A stretch of 64,000 nucleotides of DNA from Lusitaniella coriacea LEGE 07157 (GCF_015207425.1 NZ_JADEWZ010000003.1:62001-126000); one strand, 5' to 3'; positions 36,828 through 46,306 are shown, counted from the first letter of the stretch. Numbers and translations: made by a program. The notes: a model not told the origin generated them from the sequence alone.

Positions 36828-36955
36828 TGAAATGTAACGCATCATCTCTCTGTTTTGGTGGTTTACTTTCTCTGCGCTTCTGTAAATAAGGAAGAATTGA
36901 TGGATTTTTAATTTGTCTTAGTGGCGCGCCACGCTAGCGATAAAACACCCTACGA
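36812..36955. repeat. MITE-like element with 10-bp terminal inverted repeats
   Basis: Ends TCGTAGGGTG (36812-36821) and CACCCTACGA (36946-36955) are perfect inverted repeats 144 bp apart. Near the left end a smaller palindrome is visible (GCGTTGATG with a CGCATCATC partner). No coding capacity. It abuts the Uma2 remnant and reaches almost to the DUF4291 gene, whose AAGGAGG lies 6 bp beyond the right end. Confidence 0.6.
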
Positions 36956-36996
36956 ATTTTAAGGAGGTGAATATTTTAAAAAATATTGCGCGATCG

Positions 36997-37644
36997 ATGA
37001 AGTTACAAATTGAACCTTACCGCGATCGGAACATACATTTACCCGAAAAAGGGCGAATTATCCTCGCTCAATACGATGCAGACTCAATTGTAGTTTATCA
37101 AGCTTATCGCTCCGCGATCGGTCATTTTGCCGCACAAAATGGTTATTTTGGCGGAGAATTCAAGCTGTCACGCATGACATGGATTAAACCCAATTTCTTG
37201 TGGATGATGTATCGATCTGGTTGGGGAATGAAAGAAGGTCAAGAAGTCATTTTGGCAATTCGTATTCTGCGTTCTGCATTCGATTCAATCCTTGCTCAAG
37301 CTGTTTTCTCAAAATACATTCCTGAGATTTATGAGAATCCACAACAATGGAGTCAAGCATTAAAAGTATCTGATGTTCGTTTGCAGTGGGATCCAGATCG
37401 TTCTCCAGCAGGGGGAAAATTGGAACGCAGAGCCATTCAACTCGGATTACGGGGTGAAGTCGCAATGAAATATTCACGAGATTGGATTATAAGTATTGAA
37501 GACATTTCCGAATTTGTTGCAGAACAGCGACAACACGTTATTACCAAGAACTACGATACACTTTTTATGCCAAAAGAGTGCATTTATGAGGTGAATAATC
37601 CTCAAACTGCTCAAATTTTGCAACTCACGCCTAATGTTGATTAA
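36997..37644 (+). CDS. DUF4291 domain-containing protein
   Basis: A 215-residue protein matching DUF4291 across its length: RIILAQYDADSIVVYQAYRSAIGHFAAQ, then FKLSRMTWIKPNFLWMMYRSGW and VILAIRILRSAFDSILAQAVFSKY. Function unknown; the family is scattered in bacteria and fungi. Start placed at the ATG at 36997 (MKLQIEPYRDRN). A perfect AAGGAGG at 36961-36967 is too far from that ATG and would fit a non-ATG start near 36973 in the same frame (ATT) better. Part of an accessory stretch of unknown genes. Confidence 0.85.
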   Translation: MKLQIEPYRDRNIHLPEKGRIILAQYDADSIVVYQAYRSAIGHFAAQNGYFGGEFKLSRMTWIKPNFLWMMYRSGWGMKEGQEVILAIRILRSAFDSILAQAVFSKYIPEIYENPQQWSQALKVSDVRLQWDPDRSPAGGKLERRAIQLGLRGEVAMKYSRDWIISIEDISEFVAEQRQHVITKNYDTLFMPKECIYEVNNPQTAQILQLTPNVD

Positions 37645-37855
37645 AACGATTCGCTAAGATAGCCGACCAGCATTAAATTTGAGTTCTTGGCGGTTTGAGA
37701 AATACCAATTCACATCAAGCGTAACTCTCAAAACCCAATACATTTAGTATCGATCCCTAAAACAAAATTCGCTATGCTTAAACAAATATTTCTTAAAATA
37801 GAATAAATCGCTCTATTTTTGCTATTGTAAAGTTTGTAAATTCTCGGTTAGAAAG

Positions 37856-38317
37856 ATGATTGAAAGAACCGATATTTTCAAAAGTAACATCAATAACGCA
37901 ATTCAAAGCGAATTTAGTAAAATTATTCACAATTGGTCAGTCGAACATCCTCTTATTAATTGGGGATTTTCTCATCCAATTCTAACTGTTATTTTGTTAC
38001 TAGTTTTGGTATCTTTTATTGTTTTTATTATTCAAAACTTGTTCAAATTTATCAATCAATTGATTACCGCAACTTGGCTGGCTATTTTAGGATCGCCTTT
38101 CAAAATTGGTAATTATTTGTTTAACTTCGTTAAAATTAGAGCGACTCAAAAACAAACGCGCGATCGCGGAACTTTACCAGTCCTCAATTCCACCGAAGAG
38201 AAATTAGAATTATCGGAAATTGTGCAGCGACTAGAAACCCTCAATCAAGAACAAGATCGGTTATTGAAACAAGTTGTAGAAATCTTGAATGCGGATCGTA
38301 AATCTTCGTCCGAGTGA
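37856..38317 (+). CDS. Small membrane protein of unknown function
   Basis: A 153-residue protein with one strong membrane helix (about 42-63, ILTVILLLVLVSFIVFIIQNL), an amphipathic second hydrophobic stretch (about 68-95) and a C-terminal coiled-coil-like segment (LSEIVQRLETLNQEQDRLLKQVVEIL). No family recognised. It lies 78 bp before a SUKH-domain gene in the same direction, so the two could act together at the membrane. A/T-rich like its neighbours. Confidence 0.65.
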   Translation: MIERTDIFKSNINNAIQSEFSKIIHNWSVEHPLINWGFSHPILTVILLLVLVSFIVFIIQNLFKFINQLITATWLAILGSPFKIGNYLFNFVKIRATQKQTRDRGTLPVLNSTEEKLELSEIVQRLETLNQEQDRLLKQVVEILNADRKSSSE

Positions 38318-38395
38318 GAAGATGGTGGTTGAGTCAGTCTTACCGCGATCGCGTAAAAAATCATTTACCCCATCGCAAAACTCCCAGAGAAAGAC

Positions 38396-39943
38396 ATGAA
38401 GACTTTTCCCAAAGACTATTCTCAGCTTCTATCTCAACTCACAGAAGAAATTAAAACAGCACCCCGCGATCGCGCCAAGACTATTATTCATCAAGTGGGC
38501 TACTGGTTTATTCTGGCAGGTTACGGACAAGCGGCATACGAATCTTTGTCGTCTCTTTTAAATGGGACACTGCGCCTCAGTCCATCCAGTGCGTTGATGC
38601 ACTCCCTTAAAGATAATGCACTTCCCTACTTATGTTATACGCTGAATATTCCCTGTCCCGCGATCGCGGATCGAGCGGAGATGTCTGGGGAAGAACTTGC
38701 AGAGTTTGTACGCGAGCTAGAACGGCAAAGTCTTAGCATGATGCTAATCGATCCATTTTCATTAGCAGGAATTTACGGCGCTCCCACACTGTTTAATCTA
38801 AGAGTCATTCAAGCTGTTCGCTATCATTTTCGATGGGTAATTGCTCTCTTTCATCCATTATTAAAGATCTTTCCTCCCAAAGCTCCACCTTGGACAGATA
38901 AAACATTACAAAAAATGTTAGGTTTGAGCGATGAAAAACCGCGCGATCGCGAAATTTACGCTTTTCTCCAAGAAGTTCATCGAGTTATTCAAGCATACTG
39001 TCGTAACGATCGGCTGCATGAAGCCATTGAACTTGCCGAACAGTACGACGCTATTCGTCAAACTTGGAATCTTGCAACAGAAGACTGGATATCTAAAGCT
39101 GTACAAATAATCGCAATTGCTGCTTGCTTTCAGGTGGGTAAAGAGGCCAAAGCAAAAGCTCGCCTCGTAAAATGGTGGCATCAAAACCAGGAGAGATTTA
39201 ACCTAAATCTATTTTTGCCTAACCATCGTGCGATCTTCCAAGCTTTATTAGAAGGTTTGTTGGAAGATGAAATTGGTATTTCACAAGAACAAGTTGCTAC
39301 TTTTTTGGATGCTATCCGGAACTACTCGTACATTCCACAAACTCCTAAGATTCCATCAGTGTCTGACTGGAAAGAGTTAATGGAAGCTTGGAACCGCAAT
39401 ATTTTTTCCAAAACGTCTGAAGAAGAGCGAGAAAGTTTTGCTGATTGGTTCCCCGATGCAACCACACAAAAAGATTGCAGTCAACCTCCTGCAACCGAAG
39501 AAGAAATTCAAGAACTAGAGCAGCGTTTAGGACAAACTTTACCGCCAAGCTACCGCAATTTTCTCTTGTACAGTAATGGTTGGACAGTTGCGAATATGTA
39601 CCAAAAGTTGTTCGGGACTCAAGAGGTTGATTGGTTTAATACGCTCAATCAGGAGTGGGTAGAAGCGTGGACTGGAATTGAAGAAGATGAGATTAGCGAC
39701 GAAAAATATTTTCAGTATGGAGAGCATCAAGATTGCGTTTATATGCGTAGCCGATATCTGGAAACGGCTTTACAAATTAGTACAGATGAAGACGGGTACG
39801 TTTATCTTTTAAACCCGATGGTTGTTGACGAACGAGGGGAATGGGAAGCGTGGGATTTTGGAAATAAACATCCTGGAGCCTATCGATATCGATCGTTTTG
39901 GGAGATGATGCAAGCGACTTACAATAGTGCTTTTGGTGAGTAA
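38396..39943 (+). CDS. SMI1/KNR4 (SUKH) domain protein
   Basis: A 515-residue protein. The C-terminal 165 residues form a SUKH domain: ATEEEIQELEQRLGQTLPPSYRNFLLYSNGW and later FWEMMQATYN. The N-terminal 330 residues are helical and unrecognised (YSQLLSQLTEEIKTAPRDRAKTIIHQVGYWF). SUKH proteins often neutralise polymorphic toxins, or occur singly with unknown roles. No toxin gene is visible nearby, so an immunity role is only possible. Sits after a small membrane protein. Confidence 0.8.
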   Translation: MKTFPKDYSQLLSQLTEEIKTAPRDRAKTIIHQVGYWFILAGYGQAAYESLSSLLNGTLRLSPSSALMHSLKDNALPYLCYTLNIPCPAIADRAEMSGEELAEFVRELERQSLSMMLIDPFSLAGIYGAPTLFNLRVIQAVRYHFRWVIALFHPLLKIFPPKAPPWTDKTLQKMLGLSDEKPRDREIYAFLQEVHRVIQAYCRNDRLHEAIELAEQYDAIRQTWNLATEDWISKAVQIIAIAACFQVGKEAKAKARLVKWWHQNQERFNLNLFLPNHRAIFQALLEGLLEDEIGISQEQVATFLDAIRNYSYIPQTPKIPSVSDWKELMEAWNRNIFSKTSEEERESFADWFPDATTQKDCSQPPATEEEIQELEQRLGQTLPPSYRNFLLYSNGWTVANMYQKLFGTQEVDWFNTLNQEWVEAWTGIEEDEISDEKYFQYGEHQDCVYMRSRYLETALQISTDEDGYVYLLNPMVVDERGEWEAWDFGNKHPGAYRYRSFWEMMQATYNSAFGE

Positions 39944-40148
39944 TTCAATCGTACTGAACCACTTCTACAGGAAAGATATTTACCATGATGCAGTCAAAGG
40001 CGAACTTAATTTCTCAAATGCCAGTCTAGATAATAATTATCGGCTTTGATCGCAGCAGCCGATCGCGTTTATCATTGATTCCCAGGTACTGACAGAGGGA
40101 GCAGAGCTTAATTCGCATTTAATAAACTCCGAATAAAGGCGTTGAATC

Positions 40149-40889
40149 ATGACAGAAGCAATTAATCGCAAGAAAAAATCCCGCACTTTAACGAGTCCCC
40201 AACCCGTTCGCCGCCTTAATCTTTGGCTGGATTCGGCAAGCGATCGCGAGGTACGCATTGAAATTATCCCCCTGATCGATGTCATTTTCTGTATTTTGAC
40301 CTTCTTTATCCTCGCCGCAGTGGGATTTTCCCGCCAACAGGCAATTAACCTCAATTTGCCAAAAGCAACGACGGGTGCGCCGCAATTGCGAGAGATGTTG
40401 ATTGTTAGCATTGATTATTCGGGACAGGTGTATGTGGAACAGCAACCCGTTGCGGAAAACCAACTTTCCGAAGCGGTACAAAACTATTTCCTGAGCCGAC
40501 CTAATGGGATGATGGTGTTGTACGCCTCTAAGGATGTAAACTACGATCGCGTGGTTCGGGTATTGGATACTTTACGGGAAGTCGGTGGCGATCGCGTGGC
40601 GTTGGCAACTCTCCCGGAAGGACAATCTCAACCCTCTCCTACAACTCCTTTACCCGGTGCGGGTACGCCGAATTTCAACCCCGCTTCTCCCAATAACGAT
40701 CCCCTCGATTCCTTTGGCGCGCCTCCCATTCCCGATAACTCCTTTGAGAGTCCAGTTGTCCCCCAACAAAGTCCGACACCTGCCAATCCGACTCCCCAAC
40801 AAAGTCCCGCGCAACCGAATTTACCCACAACACCGGGACAAGATGTTGCGCCTGCTACGCCAAATCTTCCTCCTGTACCCAGTGAGTAG
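40149..40889 (+). CDS. ExbD/TolR family biopolymer transport protein
   Basis: A 246-residue protein. A single N-terminal membrane helix (about 38-62) follows IEIIPLIDVIFCILTFFILAAV, which carries the proton-channel Asp of ExbD. The periplasmic domain extends to about 150 (LDTLREVGGDRVALATLP). The last 90 residues are a Pro/Gln/Asn-rich tail. It works with ExbB to couple proton flow to TonB- or Tol-like transport. No exbB gene is adjacent. The long low-complexity tail is more than the family usually has. Confidence 0.9.
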   Translation: MTEAINRKKKSRTLTSPQPVRRLNLWLDSASDREVRIEIIPLIDVIFCILTFFILAAVGFSRQQAINLNLPKATTGAPQLREMLIVSIDYSGQVYVEQQPVAENQLSEAVQNYFLSRPNGMMVLYASKDVNYDRVVRVLDTLREVGGDRVALATLPEGQSQPSPTTPLPGAGTPNFNPASPNNDPLDSFGAPPIPDNSFESPVVPQQSPTPANPTPQQSPAQPNLPTTPGQDVAPATPNLPPVPSE

Positions 40890-41071
40890 AGAGACTGGGG
40901 AAGCTGGGGGGGTTTTTTTGAGACACGGAGACACTGAGACGCAGGGACGCGGAGAGGGGAGAGCAGAGGAAGCTGGGGAAGCTTTTGATAACACGGAGAC
41001 GACTAATGACTGTTCCCTATTCCCTTAAGCTTCAAGTTTGTACCTCATCAGAGCGAGAATTGCGATAAACG

Positions 41072-41821
41072 ATGAAAGATTCAATTGTTTTAATTACCGG
41101 AGCGAGTAGCGGAATTGGCGAGGCTTGTGCTAAAGTTTTTGCGAAATTGGAAGCGAAACTAATTCTCACTGCACGAACCCAAGAGCGATTGCAACCCATT
41201 GCCGAGTCTCTCGACTGCGAGTATTATTTATTACCCTTCGATGTGCGCGATCGCGCGGCTGTAGATACAGCGATTGAATCCCTTCCCCCGGAATGGTCTG
41301 ACATCGATCTCTTAATCAACAACGCCGGATTGAGTCGCGGTTTGGACAAATTCCACGAAGCCGACATTCAAGACTGGGAAGAGATGATCGACACGAACAT
41401 CAAAGGCTTACTCTACATGAGTCGCAAAGTCGTCCCCGATATGGTTCGGCGCGGCAAAGGCTACATCATCAATATCGGCTCCACCGCAGGGCATCAAACC
41501 TATCCGGGGGGTCACGTCTACTGCGCCACCAAAGCGGCGGTGAAGTCCATTACGGAGGGATTGAAGCAAGATTTACTGGGGACTCCCATTCGGGTGAGCT
41601 TAGTCGATCCGGGTTTGGTGGAGACGAACTTCAGCAACGTGCGCTTTCACGGCGACACCGAACGCGCAGAGAAAGTATATCAAGGACTCGTGCCGTTAAC
41701 CCCCGATGATGTTGCCGAAGTGGTTCTGTTCTGCGCGACTCGTCCCCCTCACGTCAACTTGATGGATATTGTGATGATGCCCGTGGATCAAGCGCCGTTG
41801 ATGTTATTCAATCGCAAGTAG
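41072..41821 (+). CDS. Short-chain dehydrogenase/reductase (YdfG-like)
   Basis: A 249-residue SDR. TGASSGIGEACAK is the NADP-binding glycine motif, NNAGLSRG follows, INIGSTAG carries the catalytic Ser and VYCATKAAVKS the Tyr-x3-Lys. PGLVETNF and the full length fit the YdfG/3-hydroxy acid dehydrogenase branch, which oxidises serine-like 3-hydroxy acids with NADP. Exact substrate not determined by sequence. Followed immediately by a MITE-like repeat. Confidence 0.92.
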   Translation: MKDSIVLITGASSGIGEACAKVFAKLEAKLILTARTQERLQPIAESLDCEYYLLPFDVRDRAAVDTAIESLPPEWSDIDLLINNAGLSRGLDKFHEADIQDWEEMIDTNIKGLLYMSRKVVPDMVRRGKGYIINIGSTAGHQTYPGGHVYCATKAAVKSITEGLKQDLLGTPIRVSLVDPGLVETNFSNVRFHGDTERAEKVYQGLVPLTPDDVAEVVLFCATRPPHVNLMDIVMMPVDQAPLMLFNRK

Positions 41822-41824
41822 GGG

Positions 41825-41933
41825 CAGTGGTTCGTCAACCTCGATCTTGTGCGTTGAGGCTGACACGGTGACGGGGAGAGTGGGAGACGCGGAGAAAGAA
41901 TTGACTCACAAGTTAGAAACTGACAGACCACTA
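41825..41933. repeat. MITE-like element with TA ends, copy 1
   Basis: About 109 bp. Left end CAGTGGTTCGTC and right end GACAGACCACTA are near-inverted repeats. A 93-bp relative at 57957-58049 shares most of the sequence (CCTCGATCTTGT, GCGTTGAGGCTGA, GAAAGAATTGAC, AGAAACTGACAGACCACTA). This copy has a 16-bp purine-rich internal expansion. No ORF. Confidence 0.75.
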
Positions 41934-41995
41934 TTCCTCCAACCAGGGACTGGGTTTTAAGCCGAGCGATATTCTTGGTTGGTATTCAATCCACA

Positions 41996-43414
41996 TTAGG
42001 CATGATTTTGCAATTTGAACTGGGAAGGAAGAGGTTTTGATGCCTTTGCGCGATCGCGCACACCACCCAATAGCACTTTTTTGAGAACGCGAAGCAGTAT
42101 CTTAGGATGAAATAGCGCGATCGCGGGTGTAAGCAGGTTAAAGACATTTAACAAGGTTTGGCGCACAAAAACACTTTCAGTCGTCAGCGCAACAACGCGA
42201 TCCATATAGCCGTGCATGAAGCGGACGCTAGGAGTCGGAGACATCCCCACAACAGTTTGGTAGCGGCAATCTTCAGTAGTTGCCATCTCCCAAAGCGGCG
42301 CATTTTCCTTCGCCAATTTCTTTTGAAAGTGCAGCGAGAATCCCCACAACGAATCTTTTTGCCATGCCTTCAAAGTGCGATCCAACAGCAGCGCGCTCAG
42401 TGCCGCAGCCGTCATTCCCTGTCCGTAAATGGGGTTGAACGCACAAACCGAATCCCCAAGCGCGACAAAGCCATCGGGCAATTGAGAGAGGCGATCGTAT
42501 TGCCGCAAGTGGTTTTGAGTTCCGCGATAGCAGTAGATTGGCGATCGCGCTTTTGCCTTTTGAATCGCGTCGTACATCACTGGAGTGGGCAGCGTGCGAA
42601 TGAATTCCAAAAACGCTTCCTCATCCCCCGGAGGATAATCTCCATCTCCACCCCCCAAAGTGACTAACCACCGATTGCCCTCTATGGGTAAAAGAAAACC
42701 TCCGCGCGGCTGATAGGGCGGTAATGTCTGAACCAAAAAGCCTTTCCAATCGGCATCCAACCCCTCCGGAAACTCGTAGACGCGGCTCGCATAGCCAATA
42801 TGGGCGGTCACAATCGTTTCTTGAGGAGGGAGGTATCCCAACTGTTCGAGCCATTGGGGCGCTTTAGAATTGCGTCCGCTTGCATCCACAACGAGATCGG
42901 CAAATAACGGTTTTTCTTCTTCTCCTGTGCGAACCCGCGCACCCGTTACTAACACCCCTTCTGCATCCATCAACAATCCTTTCACCTCTGAACCTTGCTG
43001 GAATTTAATTTGAGGAAAAGCATTGAGTCGGCGGCGCACATTCCATTCCAAGAAAAAGCGGCTACAGGAGAGCATGATTACATTTAAATCAAAACGAATG
43101 CCCCAACCAAAGGGAGTGAGCCACGCAAGATCCTCAGCCATATCCAGAGGGTGTGCGCCCCTTGCCACAATTTCTTCTTGGAAACCGGGGAAGAGTTCTT
43201 CTAAGATCGCGCGACCTCGCTCCAAGAGGACGTGTCCTTGGCGACTTTGGGGAACGCCAGGACGGTAAATGGGTTGGTCTGGCAGGCGATCTCGCTCGAT
43301 AATGGTGACGCGATTGTAGTGGTTGATGAGGATGCGAGCAGTCAATAATCCGGTCATGCTCCCGCCAATGACGATGGCATGGCTGTTGTGGGATAAATTG
43401 TTTTGTGCGTTCAT
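41996..43414 (-). CDS. FAD-dependent monooxygenase/oxidoreductase
   Basis: A 472-residue flavoprotein of the PHBH/geranylgeranyl-reductase-like group. AIVIGGSMTGLLTARIL is the Rossmann FAD motif, DLVVDASGRNSKAP matches the second nucleotide motif, and GDSVCAFNPIYGQGMTAAALSA is the C-terminal FAD-ribityl motif. Enzymes of this kind hydroxylate, epoxidise or halogenate small molecules. The substrate cannot be read from sequence. The next genes on the same strand are acetyltransferases and a methyltransferase, but gaps are wide. Confidence 0.85.
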   Translation of the reverse strand: MNAQNNLSHNSHAIVIGGSMTGLLTARILINHYNRVTIIERDRLPDQPIYRPGVPQSRQGHVLLERGRAILEELFPGFQEEIVARGAHPLDMAEDLAWLTPFGWGIRFDLNVIMLSCSRFFLEWNVRRRLNAFPQIKFQQGSEVKGLLMDAEGVLVTGARVRTGEEEKPLFADLVVDASGRNSKAPQWLEQLGYLPPQETIVTAHIGYASRVYEFPEGLDADWKGFLVQTLPPYQPRGGFLLPIEGNRWLVTLGGGDGDYPPGDEEAFLEFIRTLPTPVMYDAIQKAKARSPIYCYRGTQNHLRQYDRLSQLPDGFVALGDSVCAFNPIYGQGMTAAALSALLLDRTLKAWQKDSLWGFSLHFQKKLAKENAPLWEMATTEDCRYQTVVGMSPTPSVRFMHGYMDRVVALTTESVFVRQTLLNVFNLLTPAIALFHPKILLRVLKKVLLGGVRDRAKASKPLPSQFKLQNHA

Positions 43415-43472
43415 AATGGATGTCTTTCCTATTGCTTACAAATGTTCGATCGCGGTCAGCTCAAAAGAAAAT

Positions 43473-44075
43473 TCAAACGGGAGCCGTCATTAGCAGTAAA
43501 TCTCCGGTGTGGTGAATGAATTCGTGGGGGACGACCTTTACGCGATCGATTATTTTGAAGTTATTGCGTTGGTAGAGTTTGAACGCCCCGGTATTCTGCT
43601 CGAAGCACAGCAGGCTGACTTCTTTGAATTCTTGTTCTTTGGCTTGTTGGAGTGCTATGTCGATAAATTGCGTTCCCAGTCCTTGACCGCAAAATTCCGG
43701 AAAGAGCGCAATCGCGCAAACATACCACGTCCCTGGCGCTTCTAAATTGTAAGGCGCTAAAACATCGGGTTCTTCGGAAGCCTCTTCAACCTCCTCTGTT
43801 GCGCTGTCTCCCTCGGATTCTGGGATGGGAAAGGTCACCAACAACCCAACAACTTCCCCCTCTTTTTCGGCAACAACGCAGTTTTTATAGCTAAAGTTCC
43901 CGTCTGGATTGGCGTAGCGCTGCGCGCCGATTTCCAGCAGCGTCAAACCCGGATAGTCTGCGGACATCGTACTCCAAACATAGTTGGACACGCCATCGGA
44001 TGCAATGGTAAATAACTCGGCAATTTTGCGACAGTCTTCGATGTGAGCGGGTCGAAAAGGAGGTTGTAAGTTCAT
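43473..44075 (-). CDS. GNAT N-acetyltransferase
   Basis: A 200-residue acetyltransferase. LFPEFCGQGLGTQFIDIALQQA contains the acetyl-CoA pyrophosphate loop. EVSLLCFEQNTGAFKLYQRNNFKIIDR is the typical beta5-alpha4 end. An acidic loop (about 90-110, ATEEVEEASEEPDV) is inserted before the core strand, unusual for the family. Substrate unknown. Next to the FAD monooxygenase on the same strand. Confidence 0.87.
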   Translation of the reverse strand: MNLQPPFRPAHIEDCRKIAELFTIASDGVSNYVWSTMSADYPGLTLLEIGAQRYANPDGNFSYKNCVVAEKEGEVVGLLVTFPIPESEGDSATEEVEEASEEPDVLAPYNLEAPGTWYVCAIALFPEFCGQGLGTQFIDIALQQAKEQEFKEVSLLCFEQNTGAFKLYQRNNFKIIDRVKVVPHEFIHHTGDLLLMTAPV

Positions 44076-44208
44076 CGTTCAGAGTTATGAGTTATGAATC
44101 AGCAGTCAGCAGTCAGCAAAAACCCTTCTATTTCTAGCTTGTCTCTTTGTGAAATGCTCTAATTTCAATAGGTAGTGCGATATATGCTCTCTCACCGCAT
44201 CTCCCTAT

Positions 44209-44244
44209 CTTCCCCAGCTTCCCCAGCTTCCCCAGCTCCCCCAG
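44209..44244. repeat. Tandem 9-bp repeat
   Basis: Four near-perfect copies of CTTCCCCAG (the last reads CTCCCCCAG) between two minus-strand GNAT genes. On the opposite strand it reads CTGGGGAAG, also seen near 40895-40980 with related purine-rich text. Typical low-complexity intergenic repeat of cyanobacteria. Confidence 0.75.
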
Positions 44245-44265
44245 CTTCTCATCACCCCGTCCCCC

Positions 44266-44847
44266 CTATCGCGGATTGCGCACCATTGGGAAAAGCGTTG
44301 GCGAGTCTCCCGCTTGAATTTGACCCATGACTTCAAACCCGCGTCGTTCGTAGAACGGAATATTGGACAGCTTAGAAGATTCGAGGTAAGCTACTTTCTT
44401 TTCGCGATCGCACAGTGCCAGAATGTCTTCCATTAACGCCGAACCGTAACCCTGACCTTGTTGAATTGGGTCTACCCCCAAAATTCCTAAGTACCAACAA
44501 GGTTCGCTGGGATGGTAATGACTCATTTGCTCCAAAAGACCAAAAACTTCTTCAGCATGGGATACGGTTTGTTGGAGTAGGTTACCTAACGCTTCTTCGT
44601 CGGGTTCAGTATTTGGGGGAAACCAAAACGCAGCACCTTTATACCCCTCAATGAAGTAAGTCGTGTTATTTTCTATGGATTTGCTGCCAAAGGCTTTTAC
44701 AAAGTTGGGGAACTGTTTGAGGTATTGCTGTGAATCGGGATACATCCAACGAACGATAGGATCTGTAGCAAATGCAAGGGTCATTGCATCGATGATGCGA
44801 GCAATATCGTTGTTTGTTGCGACTTGGATGAGAGATGTTGCGATCAT
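44266..44847 (-). CDS. GNAT N-acetyltransferase
   Basis: A 193-residue acetyltransferase. LGILGVDPIQQGQGYGSALMEDILALCD carries the acetyl-CoA loop and VAYLESSKLSNIPFYERRGFEVMGQI the C-terminal arch. Resembles the fungal-type and streptomycete GNATs that modify small molecules. The ATG overlaps the stop of a 60-codon upstream frame (ATGA), hinting at translational coupling. Confidence 0.87.
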   Translation of the reverse strand: MIATSLIQVATNNDIARIIDAMTLAFATDPIVRWMYPDSQQYLKQFPNFVKAFGSKSIENNTTYFIEGYKGAAFWFPPNTEPDEEALGNLLQQTVSHAEEVFGLLEQMSHYHPSEPCWYLGILGVDPIQQGQGYGSALMEDILALCDREKKVAYLESSKLSNIPFYERRGFEVMGQIQAGDSPTLFPMVRNPR

Positions 44848-45026
44848 TTTTCCTCTTTTTTTGGAGCGGGTGGACTGGGACGAAAGGTAGTCTTTCGTGG
44901 AATTTCTTGTGAAAATGCGCGTCGATCGCGCACAATCATGGAAGAAAATGGACTATCTGGGGATAAAAGCGAATCTCGGCAATTCCTTTGGCGATAGCGC
45001 GATGCAATAGAACAAATTTGACACAT
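44844..45026 (-). CDS. Possible small protein coupled to the GNAT gene
   Basis: Sixty codons, MCQICSIASRYRQRNC at the front, ending in a charged and Pro-rich tail. Its TGA overlaps the ATG of the downstream acetyltransferase. Apart from this overlap there is no strong support: no ribosome site and no known family. It may be a real leader peptide or chance. Confidence 0.3.
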   Translation of the reverse strand: MCQICSIASRYRQRNCRDSLLSPDSPFSSMIVRDRRAFSQEIPRKTTFRPSPPAPKKEEK

Positions 45027-45235
45027 GGCGACCTCAGCGATCAGTTATCAGCGACCAACGAGCGATATTTGCCCGAAAAAGAAAAGAAGAAATACCATGA
45101 GGTCGCAGTAGGGGCGGATTTTGCAGATATCTCATGAATCATAGTAATAACTGTTGCTCAAACCCGCCCAGCCTCAGTGAAAAATTGTGTTTCACCAAGA
45201 GTCAACAGTCATCAGAAGAATTGGTAATTTGGTCA

Positions 45236-46306
45236 TTACTTCCGAACGATGTAATAGTTATTTTGGAAATCGTGGTCGAGTTGTTCGATTTCCACGCGAG
45301 TAAACCCAGCCTCTTTCAGCATTTCCAACGCCTTCTGCTCTCCCCACATTGCTCCCAACCCCATCCCGCCATCGGCGAGGGATACGCTCATACAATGCAA
45401 ACAGGAGATGGTGTAGAGAAAAGGAGCCGCAGGATGTTCCATGTTACCGCTCACTTCGCTGGAGGCGCGGATATCTTGCATGAGATACACCCCATCATTG
45501 CGCAACGCTCGGAAAATGCCGCGTAAAACTACATCGGGTCGTGCTTGGTCGTGAATGGCATCGAAAGTGGTAATCAAATCGTAGCCTTCGATTTCATCCA
45601 AGGTTGCCGCATCTTTAACCCGGAATTGAATATTGGTGAGGTCGAGGGATTGGGCTTTGAGTTGAGCAACCGCGATCGCGTCCTGAGAAAGATCGTACCC
45701 GGTAAAGCGACTATTGGGAAAGGTTTTCGCCATCTTATTCAAGGCGCGTCCGCTACCGCATCCCACATCCAACACATCAATTCCACGCTTCAAGGCTTCG
45801 GTTAATCCCGGTACAATGGGAAGAATCAAATCCGTTAACGCCGCAACAACCGTTTGACCGCTATCTTCCGCCATAACTTGATGGAAGCGCTTGTATTCGG
45901 AGTAGGGAACGCCACCCCCGTTATAGAAACAATCGATAATCGGTTCTTCCACACTCGCCAGCAGGGGAATATACTGCGCAAAAGCGGCAATATTATCGGG
46001 AGAAGCGGCACGAGTGAGCAGCGCGGCGTGTTCGGAAGGGAGATAATAGGTTTGACGATCGCGATCGTATTCTATGAAACCACCCGTTACCATTGCACCC
46101 AACCATTCCCGAACGTAGCGTTCGTTCAATCGAGCAGCATCGGCAATTTCCTGGCTGGTTGAGGGCGGCAATTGCGCCATTATGTCAAATAATCCGGTAC
46201 GATGACCGATAGAGGTCATAATTGCCAACGCACCGTTATTGAGAGTACCGAATAGTTTGTCGGCAAAGGTTTCGATTTTGCTGCTGTCGAGGATTTGTAG
46301 AGTCAT
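45236..46306 (-). CDS. Winged-helix/class I SAM-dependent methyltransferase
   Basis: A 356-residue methyltransferase. The N-terminal winged-helix dimerisation part ([39 protein letters not shown]) resembles that of Rv2258c-like and O-methyltransferase proteins. The catalytic Rossmann domain has motif [17 protein letters not shown], then [15 protein letters not shown] and [19 protein letters not shown]-dependent methylation of a small molecule is expected. Substrate unknown. It could cooperate with nearby GNATs and the FAD enzyme, but no shared transcript is evident. Confidence 0.88.
   Translation of the reverse strand: MTLQILDSSKIETFADKLFGTLNNGALAIMTSIGHRTGLFDIMAQLPPSTSQEIADAARLNERYVREWLGAMVTGGFIEYDRDRQTYYLPSEHAALLTRAASPDNIAAFAQYIPLLASVEEPIIDCFYNGGGVPYSEYKRFHQVMAEDSGQTVVAALTDLILPIVPGLTEALKRGIDVLDVGCGSGRALNKMAKTFPNSRFTGYDLSQDAIAVAQLKAQSLDLTNIQFRVKDAATLDEIEGYDLITTFDAIHDQARPDVVLRGIFRALRNDGVYLMQDIRASSEVSGNMEHPAAPFLYTISCLHCMSVSLADGGMGLGAMWGEQKALEMLKEAGFTRVEIEQLDHDFQNNYYIVRK

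Noticed and set aside
44209-44244. CRISPR-like repeat
   Set aside because: Nine-bp direct tandem units without spacers; simple low-complexity repeat.
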